Shown here: positions 55,579 to 64,000 of the stretch, piece by piece | Layout of the letters: every line of letters starts with the position of its first letter | Numbering within the stretch: position 1 is the stretch's first letter | Assembly (NCBI GenBank): GCA_013407085.1 | Contig: JACCGJ010003446.1 | Location: forward strand, 55,982-119,981 | DNA length: 64,000 nucleotides | DNA from: Atriophallophorus winterbourni | Taxonomy: Eukaryota; Platyhelminthes; Trematoda; Plagiorchiida; Microphallidae | Direction of reading: 5' to 3' | The notes under the pieces: generated by a model | What the model was told of the DNA's origin: nothing | What the model saw: only the letters and a program-made list of their open reading frames with translations | Databases searched by the model: none | Translations under genes and position numbers: made by a program

Positions 55579-57939
55579 ATGCCATTTCCTGATCATAGAC
55601 CCTCATCTCTTCAAATTAATCTTATCAATGCTCAATCCATAACTAACAAGGTATTACCTTTACGTTCATATCTTCTCTGTAACCCCGCTGATTTTATTCT
55701 GATAACTGAATCTTGGACAAAAAAGGAACAATCACATTTTGAACTTTTGATTCCAAACTATCACATTTTTAGGAAAGACAGCGTTTCAGAATGTTGAGGA
55801 GGATGCCTTGTTTATGTTCATTCTAACCTCCAGGCTAACATCAACTTTTCATCCGTCGTTGATCATATCAAAGATTCTATAAGGCTGGCACTACCGGCTT
55901 TTGATCTCTTACTTGGATGCATTTTCTACCTACTGGCTACTACTTTTCCATGCCTTCAACGCTTGACCGATTGCTTCATAGAAGCCTCTGTCCACCCTTC
56001 CCGTTATAAATTAATTGCAGGAGATTTTAACATACCTTCAATTAACGGTGTAGAAAGCACCGATATAAATCTCAATTCTTTTTCCAAAACCACCAAGCTA
56101 TTTGGTTTTACACAGTTTGTTGATAAACCAACGCGCAATAAAAATATCCTTGACCTTGTCTTTACTCTGAATATCACACCTTCTAACCTGAACGTATTTC
56201 CGTCATTATTTAATGGAGATCATAATATCATATCTTTCAAATTGAGTTGCAATAGCATAATGACTAGTGTTAAAAAACCACGTATAATTAGTCACATAGA
56301 TTGACAAATATTTGACAATTTTAATGTAATCTCCGAAATCTTTCATAATAAACTATCTGAGTTACTAAAGAAATCTACTACTAGACATTCTAGACGCCCC
56401 AATAAAAGTAAAGCTCATAAGTTAGAAAAGCGTATTGCTTATGAAACATCATGTGCTCGTAATAAGCATGACATCATTTCTCTTCTACATGCGTACGAAC
56501 TATCTGACACACTAGTACAAACTGTGAACTACAAACTGATTTCTGATGAGTCTACAGCTCTTAAATCCATTAAAAAACAAAAGCATTATCTAAATTAATG
56601 AACGCTAAGGCATCGGGAAATTCAGATAATATAAGCTACATCATTAAACAAAATCAAAATGGTAATAATTGCGCAGTAGTAACTGAGCCTTAAGCTGTTT
56701 GTGAAGAATTTCTAGTATTTTCCAATGCTTCATATAATAACATCTCTTATCCAGAGGTAAACATACACCCTTCATACAATACGTTAGACACAATTAGAAT
56801 TAACCTCTCTGACATAAGTAAAGTTTGTAATCAAGTTGCAATCTTCTACAAACCTGATGAAACAGGTTTCGTACCAGCAATGGGCAAAATGGGATCTAAA
56901 GACGACTTCTTATTACTACTTAATCTCTTCGATGCGTCTATCGAATCAGGAAACTTCCTCTTAGAATAGAAACATTCCGTTGTTATTCCTCGACATAAGT
57001 CCGGATCACTACATACAGTTACCAATTATCGACCCATTAATCACACACCACTTCTGGCTAGAATATTTGAGAAGCTTGTCAGGCAGGCCACCCTAACATA
57101 CTTGAAACCAAACTATTTCATATCAAACCAGCACGGATTTCTTAACAGAATATCTTGCATCACTTGTCAACTAGAATTTCTTGATTACGTGACACAATCA
57201 CTAGATTCAGGCCTTGGAGTCATAGTTGTATTGATTGATATTACGAAAGCCTTTGACTGGGTCCCGCATAATTTACTCCTTGCAAAATTATCTGCTGTTG
57301 GTATTACTACAGACCTCCTTTCGTGGTTCAAATCTTTTCTCACTGGTCGCACCTTTTCTGTAGATATAAATGACTACCGTTCGAGAACTTTGCGAATTCC
57401 GAGCGGAGTCATACAAGGAAGAGTTCTAGGTCTACTACTCTTCTTGATATTAATTAACTAGATATTATCTGTCATAACACACTGTAATATCTTTCTGTTT
57501 GCAGATAATATAAAAGTCGCCGTAGCCTCTCCATCTAACCAGACTAGCGACAATATATCGAAATTGAACCGAGACCTGGATGCTCTACTTCAATGGAGTA
57601 TTTGAAACGGTCTTGAGTTCTCCACCAATAAATTTCATAAATTTCAAATGTATCATACCAAATAATTCGATCATCTTAAATAATACACCACTACAACCAG
57701 CACAGATTTGCTACTTCATATCTAAAACAAAGAAGAATATAGGTTTACTTCATAGATTCATCTCTCTACCCCAGTGCAAGCTGGAACTTTACAAGTTACA
57801 TACACTACCTTTATTAGATTACTGCAATATTATATCTAGCAACATTACACGGTCTGATAGTTATGCTTTAGAAGGCATCCAACGTTCTTTCATACGATCC
57901 ATTACCACCAGTTCAGATAAGCATTCACATAAGAAAGAT
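55579..57939 (+). pseudogene. ORF2 of the split non-LTR element, 5' part
   Basis: Endonuclease: LINAQSITNKVLPLRSYLL (55621), ITESWTKKE (55702), a stop after VSEC (55796), LIAGDFNIPSING (56011), NILDLVFT (56146) and GDHNIISF (56216). RT: VTNYRPINHTPLLARIFEKL (57023), SNQHGFLNRISCITCQLEFL (57123), VVLIDITKAFDWVPHN (57225), PSGVIQGRVLG (57400), LFADNIKVAVAS (57496; the usual FADD is FADN) and, in other frames, LDALLQWSI and the C-terminal helix block ALEGIQRSFIRSITTSSDK. At least five in-frame stops are present. Continues at 63039. Confidence 0.8.
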
Positions 57940-58114
57940 TGTAAAACCGCTTGTTTTTCCTCATCAAAACATTGATCTTGACAATTCGAACTTTCGTTCG
58001 TGCGTGCATCGTGACCGCTCTGTACACGTTTTGGCTACCGCTATATATTTTCCAGTCAACCTGCGTTTTCTCCTACTCTAGTGGGACGTTATTGTAGTAA
58101 TCTGGTCTACTACA
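57940..58114 (+). repeat. 5' LTR of the complete gypsy element
   Basis: 175 bp, starts TGTAAAACCGCTT and ends TCTACTACA. Contains CGCTCTGTACAC near 58018, which is missing from the right LTR. Confidence 0.92.
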
Positions 58115-58255
58115 AATTGATCGGCCCGACATACACACATTCTTCGTGTATCTTTTCCGGTACGTCAAAATTTTTCCGTTTCACATCGGAGTTTTCAGGC
58201 AATTTTTTACCTCGTTCAATCGTCATTTTATTTGCATCAATTGCTCCTGTTTATC

Positions 58256-59050
58256 ATGAATGATTCTAAACGCGTTATTTTGGCTTCGACTGTCATCAAA
58301 ATACCTAGCTTTATTCCACATGACCTTGAGTATTGGTTTCATTCTTTAGAAACTGTATTTAGTTCTAAAAATATAATTGATGACTCCGCCATGTTTTCAC
58401 AATTAACGCAGAAACTCCCCGCGGATATGTTATTACATCTACGCGACGCAGTCCTGACTGCACCCATAGGTAAAAGCTACCGTACCTTCAAACAAGCCGT
58501 GATTTCTCGCACGGTTCCGTCTGAACGATCTAGGCTACAGCAGCTGTTCGGCAACTTAGAAATTGCCAACAAAAAGTCATCTAACATACTAATGGAGATG
58601 CACCACCTGCTCGGGTCATCGCACATGGACGAAACCTTACTAAAGTAACTATGGCTCCGGCGTTCACCTCAGTGCGTGCAACCCATCTTGGTTGCTGCGA
58701 AAAGCACTCCGGTATCTGAGCTTTCAGAAATGGCGGACAACATCGCTGAATGTATCCGTCCCTATCCAGATACCCATGTTTTCACAGTAACCGCAGGACG
58801 ATCACGCACACAGGGTACTCCAACGAAAAGCAGCAATACGGATCTACTGTCTGAGGTTGCAACTTTACGCAATGAGGTACGAAACCTCACACTCAACAGT
58901 AAGTTACGATCACATACCCCATCCAGCCAACTCTCGAGTAGTCACACTCGATCACCCGTTTGCTGGATGCATCGGAAGTACAGCGATAATGCACGGCGTT
59001 GCATTAAACCTTGCGCTTATCGCACATCGCCAGCGAAATACTCGGTCCAG
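58256..59050 (+). pseudogene. Gag of the gypsy element (CHCC finger)
   Basis: From an ATG at 58256, with capsid-like helices (FIPHDLEYWFHSLETVF, MFSQLTQKLPADMLLHLRD, RSRLQQLFGNLEIANKKSS, LMEMHHLLGSSHMDETLLK). A stop at 58646 is followed by resumption in another frame (58676 on: STPVSELSEMADNIAECIRP). It ends in the nucleocapsid-type finger CWMHRKYSDNARRCIKPC (about 58962-59015), with spacing C-x2-H-x9-C-x3-C, the CHCC form instead of CCHC. Confidence 0.8.
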
Positions 59051-60911
59051 CCCCCAACGAAGACTACTGTCTTGAGCACGAAGAGTTCAAGTCGTCTGTT
59101 CTTTATAAAGGATAAATCCACAGGACAACGTTTTCTGGTAGACACTGGTGCCGAAATCAGTGTCCTGCCGGTAGACACTCGCGCAACGTGTAATCCGATG
59201 AGCCAACACTTAAAGGCAGCTAACGGATCCCTTATAACAACCAAAGGTCAACGCTCCTTGACCCTTGATTTAGGTTTACGTCGTGAATTACGCTGGATTT
59301 TTACAATCGCTGCGGTTCCATTTGCGATCCTGGGCGTTAATTCCTTGCACTCGTTCGACAGTCTTGTCGATTCTCGTGGCTCGCAGCTGATAGATGGGAC
59401 TACTCGTCCTAAAGCTCTTGGTACCTCGAGCAGAGATGCAATGATTTCCCCTGTGTTACATTTCGGCGAAGTAGAACCCTGCTATCCCTCTTTGTTCCAG
59501 AAATATCCTAAATTATTCCAATCATCATCGACTGCACTACCGGCGGTTACTACACCAGTAGAGCACCACATCGCCACCAGTGGTCCTTCAGTATACGGAA
59601 GACCGAGGCGATTACCGCCAGAGAAATTGCAGATTGCACGCAAAGAGTTCCAACACATGCTGCAATTAGGTATTGTACGGCCATCTAGTAGCCCTTGGTC
59701 ATCTTCTCTGCACATGGCACCCAAGAAAAACCCAAACGATTGGCGCCCGTGTGGTGAATACCGCAGCCTAAATAAAGCGACGGTACCCGATAGGTACCCG
59801 ATCCCGCATATTCAAGATCTGACTGCCAATATCCATGGGTGTACCATTTTTAGCAAGGAAGACCTGATTCGAGCGTATAATCAAATACCGGTCGCGAAAG
59901 CGGACATCCCAAAGACGGCAGTTACCAACACCCTTCGGACTTTACGAATTTGTCCGTATGCCGTTTGGTTTATGTAATGCCGCTTAAACCTTCCAGCGAT
60001 TTATGGACCAGGTTTGTAGAGGTCTGGATTGCGCTCACGTATATCTCGACAATGTACTGATTGCTAGCGCATCCAAGGAGGACCACATTCGCCACCTAAC
60101 GGCACTTTTTGATCGTTTGTCTGGTCATGGGATAACGATCAATGTGTCTAAGTGCAGTTTTGACCAGGCTCAGATCGATTTCCTGGGTCATAGACTTTTA
60201 GCTTCAGGTATTCGGCCACTGGATAAAAACAGTGACGCCATTCTCAACTTCCTAGAGCCAACAACTTTTAAGGAGCTCCGGCGTTTTCTATGACTGGTAA
60301 AATTTTACCGCTGATTCATCCCACAGTGCGCACGAATCTCCCAGCCCTTAAGCGATTTGCTCCGTGATAGTGCGAAGACATTACTACTAACGGAAGAAAC
60401 CAAATCGGCTTTCACATTGTCAAAGTAACACACAACAAACATCCAATCACTTAACCACTTTAGGCCTGACGCCCCGCTGTCATTATGTACGGACGCATCT
60501 GCCGAAGCAGTGGGGGCGGTGCTTCAACAATACGTTGACGGGTCATGGTTCCCTATATCGTTCTTCTCTAAGCGGCTCCAGCCGGCAGAGACCCGATATA
60601 GCACGTTTGGTAGAGAACTCTTGGCTATCTACCTCGGCATTAAACATTTCCGCCATTTTCTGGAGTGCAGACTGTTCGCAGTGTTTACTGATCATGAGCC
60701 CCTCATCCACTCGCTCAGCAAGTCATCAGAGCGATATTCTCCTAGAGGGACGCGACACCTGGATTTTGTCAGTAAATTAATGACTGACATACAGCATATC
60801 GCAGGTGCCCAAAACCCGGTCGCGAATGCACTCTCTCCAATAAATGTAGTAGAGATGCCGTCCTCCATCGACCTCAGTGAAATCGCCGCAGCGCAAGCTG
60901 CTGACAACTAA
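59050..60911 (+). pseudogene. Protease, RT and RNase H of the gypsy element
   Basis: Protease: FLVDTGAEISVLP (59130-59170). RT: VYGRPRRLPPEKLQIARKEF (59590), GIVRPSSSPWSSSLHMAPKK (59671), YRSLNKATVPDRYPIPHIQD (59758), FSKEDLIRAYNQIPV (59848). The catalytic box is YLDN (about 60040-60052) where the family has YxDD. The frame is broken at about 59940, at 59975 and at 60290. RNase H: TDASAEAVGAVLQQY (60490) and FTDHEPL (60685). The loss of the second catalytic Asp alone would disable the RT. Confidence 0.85.
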
Positions 60912-60999
60912 ACAGCACAGCTCATGGACTCCACTTCCCTTGACATTAGACTTTCACCCTTGCCGGACGTCTAGGGCGATATCCTGTGCGACGTTTCAT

Positions 61000-61900
61000 A
61001 AACCACACCCCGGCCACTGATTCCATCTGCATCCAGGCGGCGCGTTTTTGAATGATTACACAATTTCTCCCATCCTGGCATTCGTGCCAGTGTTAAAATG
61101 ATACCGGCTCGATTTACTTGGCCAAAAGCTAGTAAGGATATTCGAAGTTAGGTTAAAGCGTGTCGTGAATGCCAGCTCACGAAAATCCATCGACACACCA
61201 AGAGTCCATTGGGAACTTTTGTCGAAACGGATAAGCGCTTCTCACACATACACGTAGACTTAGTCGGCCCATTGCATCTTTCACGTGGCCACATATATAT
61301 CCTTACGATAATCGACCGTTTCACTGGGTGGCCTGAGGCCATCTCACTTCACAACTGCTCTCTCGAGACAGTTGCGCGTGCCCTTTCCGAGCGTTGGGTG
61401 GTACAGTTCGGTTTTCCGGGTATTGTCACTACGGACCGAGTTTCCCATTTCGATGGTGCCTTCACTAGCTACTCTGGGTTGCCAGCATCACCGAACTACA
61501 GCTTACCACCCCGCGGCGAATGGGATGGTCGAAAGGTTACACAGGCAGCTCAAGGCGGCATTGATGGCGCATGGATGTATTTACTGGACCGAAGGACTAC
61601 AGATCGTCCTCCTAGGTTTGAGGTCAACCTTTGAAATTCCTTTGCAGGCTACTGTAGCCGAATTGACATACGGTCGGGCCATCGCTCTACCTGGCGAGTA
61701 TGTCGCCCCGCACAAACAATCATTCTTCGCCTACGGTATTTACCTGGCGCGCTTGCGCCATTACATGGGTCGTTTTCGCCCATCACCCCCGCGGCTTCAG
61801 GCTGAATCATCACATGTCCCAAAAGAGTTGGCTAATTGTCCACATATTTTTCTCCGGAATGTCACGGTGAAGCAGTCTCTTCACCCTTCTTAAACTGCAC
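61000..61900 (+). pseudogene. Integrase of the gypsy element
   Basis: The zinc-binding part is decayed (HPGIRASVKMI and CRECQLTKIHRHTKSPLG, 61065-61215). The core has FSHIHVDLVGPL (61239), TIIDRFTGWPEA (61305), a region around VTTDR (61425) lacking the usual G-S-QF, and, in another frame, YHPAANGMVERLHRQLKAAL (61508), supplying the third acidic residue. The end (AELTYGRAIALPGEYV) is normal. 61900-62871 is a trailer without a long open frame, related to 40020-40680. Confidence 0.85.
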
Positions 61901-62871
61901 CGTTCAGAGTAATTCAGCGGTCTCCCAAGACGGTCGTCATTCACCGTGTCGGCAAGCATGACACTGTCTCAATCGACAGAGTCAAGCCGGCTTTCATGGA
62001 AGCGGAAGTTATCCCACATGACCCAAAGCCAACCCCGGCACCACTGATCATTACCCCTCCTGTATCTACCGCTAACCCAGAGCCGGCCACTACGGGAACA
62101 AAACGTGCCGAACGGCAACCCGTTCGATTCGCTGAGTTTGTTGTAAATAGTTAATACTTCCATATCTTTCGGCATACACGCGTGCATTATTTCGTACCTC
62201 ATTCTTATCACTCGGTCGTGGCACTAAACCCATGCACCAGGGATGTTTCTTTTATTCTTCTCTCAGGTACGCACACACTCACCGCTGATGTCACCGAATC
62301 GCGCACCCTTCCTGGTCCACCTACGCTTGCCTCAAACTCCTCCGGTAGCCCCAACCACCAACAACGAGCACAATTGCTCCAACACGCCTGTCTTGTCTCA
62401 CAAGGTCCTTACCAGTCCAGATTGACACTCCAACCGATTCTCCCGATGCGGCCGTTTACCATCCGTCTTCGGGACGCAGGAAATTCTGAGCGAGGACTCT
62501 GTTTTCGAAGCCTTCGATCCTTGTTGTCAAGCCTACGAATGCGCCTGTTTCTGCTGAAATTGGGTTCGGACTAAGACCACGCAAAACGGGAAAAGTCCGC
62601 TAGCAGCTGTTCTCTCCATGCGAGGCGGCTTGGCAGTACGTTTACTCACATGTGAGACGCTACTTGGCTTAGTCCCGATCGGTTCACCGTACATCCTACT
62701 CTAGAAACACCGAAGATCGGCCCACGGAGACCGAGCGCCCTGGCTGATTTCTATGTGACTGGTTGCTAAGAGACTACGTTCCTACCCGGAGAAACCTGAC
62801 ACCCGCATGGCCTACGCTACGCAACTCTAGATCAGAAGTCTCTGCTGACCAGACTTCTTGGAGGGGGGCTG

Positions 62872-63034
62872 TGTAATACCGCTTATTTTTCCTCATCAAA
62901 ACATTGACCTTGACAATTCAATTTTCCGTTCGTGCATGCATCGTGACGTTTTGGCTACCGCTATATATTTTCCAGTCAACCTGCGTTTTCTCCTACTCTA
63001 GTGAGACGTTATTGTAGTAAGCTGGTCTACTACA
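62872..63034 (+). repeat. 3' LTR of the complete gypsy element
   Basis: 163 bp, starts TGTAATACCGCTT directly after the polypurine tract and ends TCTACTACA. Confidence 0.92.
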
Positions 63035-63038
63035 AGAT

Positions 63039-63446
63039 GTCAGATCCTAGGATTGGAACCATTGTGGTTTCGAAGAATGAGACAAAACCTTTTACTTTTT
63101 ACAGAATATTGAAAAAAGATATCATCGACATTGATTTACAATTAGATTTTAAAAACTCTGAAGTATATAATATTCGCCATAAAAACAAAATATGTATACC
63201 GAAAATTCACAATCGGGTACGAAAAGATTTTTTTATTTTCAAATATTCTCGTTTATCGAATTAACTTTCTAATAATATAAGACTGAGCACTTAACAAACT
63301 GAATACAAAAGGCAACTCAACTCCGTTTTAACACCGGAAAAATTGGGTAAGATATTTAATATTAATACAACTATAGATAATTTATACTTATACGGCATTA
63401 AAGGTTTTCAGGGTTTTCGCTATAAAAAATTTTTAAAGTGGCATTA
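63039..63446 (+). pseudogene. ORF2 of the split non-LTR element, 3' part
   Basis: In three frames: GLEPLWFRRMRQNLLLFYRI (63050-63109), then VYNIRHKNKICIPKIHNR and KYSRLSN (to 63263), then LSNNIRLSTYQTEYKRQLNS and a stop at 63444-63446. These are the usual last blocks of such RTs and show that the region right of the gypsy element belongs to the element on its left. Confidence 0.75.
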
Positions 63447-63930
63447 ATTTTTTTTCTTGAGAATTTAATTTTCAGAATTGTTGAAATTCAACAAAATACA
63501 CTATCCCAATTCTTCAAATGACGATACCACTCATCTCTCCGTGACTCGATGAAGTGAACTCCCAATACGCATATCTGTGTTTGAAATAGCATTTTGAACA
63601 TCATTCATAAACAAACATTGCGATTCGGACCCACCCAAACTGTAATTAACCCATTTCTTATATTTCAAACAATTACTGTGGTTTTGTAAAAAAAAATATG
63701 TTTTTTATTATTTATTTTTTCTGATATTCTATCATTTTTCATGTTTCATAAAAGCTACCATCTGTATAAATGTTACCCAACTTATTTTTGGGGTTTTTAA
63801 CGATGAGAGGCAAAAACCTCGAAACCGGTCCTGTGCTTCCGGTGAGATTTTAGCGTTTCGGAATGGTATTCTACTTCGACCTTAACATTTGTATAACTAC
63901 CGTTTTATTTCAAGTTCAAGTTCAAGTTGC
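63447..63930 (+). other. 3' untranslated region and tandem tail of the split element
   Basis: AT-rich, no coding. AACCTCGAAACCGGTCCTGTG at 63817-63837 resembles the end of the foldback family in its CGAAACCGGTC core, perhaps by chance. Ends with TTTCAAGTTCAAGTTCAAG at 63908-63926. 63931-64000 is unassigned and GC-richer. Confidence 0.5.
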
Positions 63931-64000
63931 ACAGGGCTGAAGGTGGCTAAAAGCCAATCACGCGCCCAGATTTCCTTCGACGGTATGCGGTTGAGCACCC

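Larger units (their letters stand above)
57940..63034 (+). mobile_element. Gypsy LTR retrotransposon, CsRn1 type, complete but dead
   Basis: LTRs at 57940-58114 and 62872-63034, target duplication AGAT on both sides (57936-57939 and 63035-63038), primer-binding region after the left LTR (ATTGATCGGCCCG, normally ATTGGTGAGCCCG) and polypurine tract CTTGGAGGGGGGCTG before the right LTR. Inside, the order is Gag, protease, RT, RNase H, integrase. The LTRs differ by roughly ten substitutions plus a 12-bp length difference. Known: CsRn1-type gypsy elements of flukes have a Gag finger of CHCC type and a tRNA-Trp primer, and both fit here. Frameshifts and stops in every domain make it inactive. Confidence 0.93.
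54500..63930 (+). mobile_element. Non-LTR retrotransposon split by a gypsy insertion
   Basis: ORF1 remains at 54530-55514 and ORF2 at 55579-57939, which resumes after the gypsy element at 63039-63446, followed by a 3' region ending in tandem TTCAAG units (63909-63928). Left and right halves meet at the 4-bp duplication AGAT, and the right half begins with the block GLEPLWFRR (63050-63076) expected next in the RT C-terminus. It is a third lineage, distinct from the CR1-like families above. It is full of stops and frameshifts and so much older than the gypsy insertion. Confidence 0.85.

Noticed and set aside
1..64000. CRISPR array, operon structure or prokaryotic genes
   Set aside because: Introns, SINE, non-LTR and hAT elements show eukaryotic DNA. 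No regularly spaced direct repeats were seen.

Overview
This is eukaryotic DNA, AT-rich and intron-rich, most likely from a trematode flatworm and probably a schistosome-type fluke. The evidence is the combination of (i) long introns with small phase-1 exons, as in the fluke micro-exon genes; (ii) a cytosolic, GAPR-1-type CAP (venom-allergen-like) gene; (iii) CR1-like and RTE-like non-LTR retrotransposons and a gypsy element with a CsRn1-type CHCC Gag; and (iv) a tRNA-derived SINE carrying a hammerhead-like fold of the Smα kind. The species cannot be fixed from the sequence alone.

Layout. 1-535 is the 3' end of a CR1-like element. About 760-19070 (+ strand) holds a chain of exons that I read as one or two secreted, modular genes. 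Pairs of exons (class A, phase 1 in and 0 out; class B, phase 0 in and 1 out) each encode one SEA-like domain, and the pairs are joined by symmetric phase-1 exons of 24, 27, 36, 48 and 57 nt. A signal-peptide exon lies at 3393-3555. This region also holds a SINE (15290-15484) and several foldback repeats. 20442-22622 is a CR1-like copy on the minus strand; 24095-25925 and 26690-26990 are RTE pieces.

28958-37069 (+) is a complete five-exon gene for a 183-residue GAPR-1-like CAP protein. It ends in a basic stretch and a CaaX box (CVIM), so it is probably prenylated. Its introns have collected a degenerate CR1 copy and foldback repeats.

From 38 kb to the end I see only transposons and unassigned sequence: a gutted gypsy element (39038-40865), RTE pieces (41290-43330, 48590-50181), a nearly full-length CR1-like element (about 44560-48045), a hAT element with a perfect 8-bp target duplication (50182-52344) inserted in RTE debris, a second CR1-like copy (about 52640-54400), and a third non-LTR element (about 54500-63930). 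The third is split by a whole gypsy element (57940-63034) flanked by a matching 4-bp duplication. All of these coding regions are broken.

How the parts relate: the two host loci are independent. The modular gene would make an exported protein of repeated SEA-like domains whose variants could be produced by exon skipping without loss of frame. The CAP protein lacks a signal peptide and would act inside the cell on a membrane. No prokaryotic features, CRISPR array, rRNA gene or functional tRNA gene was seen.
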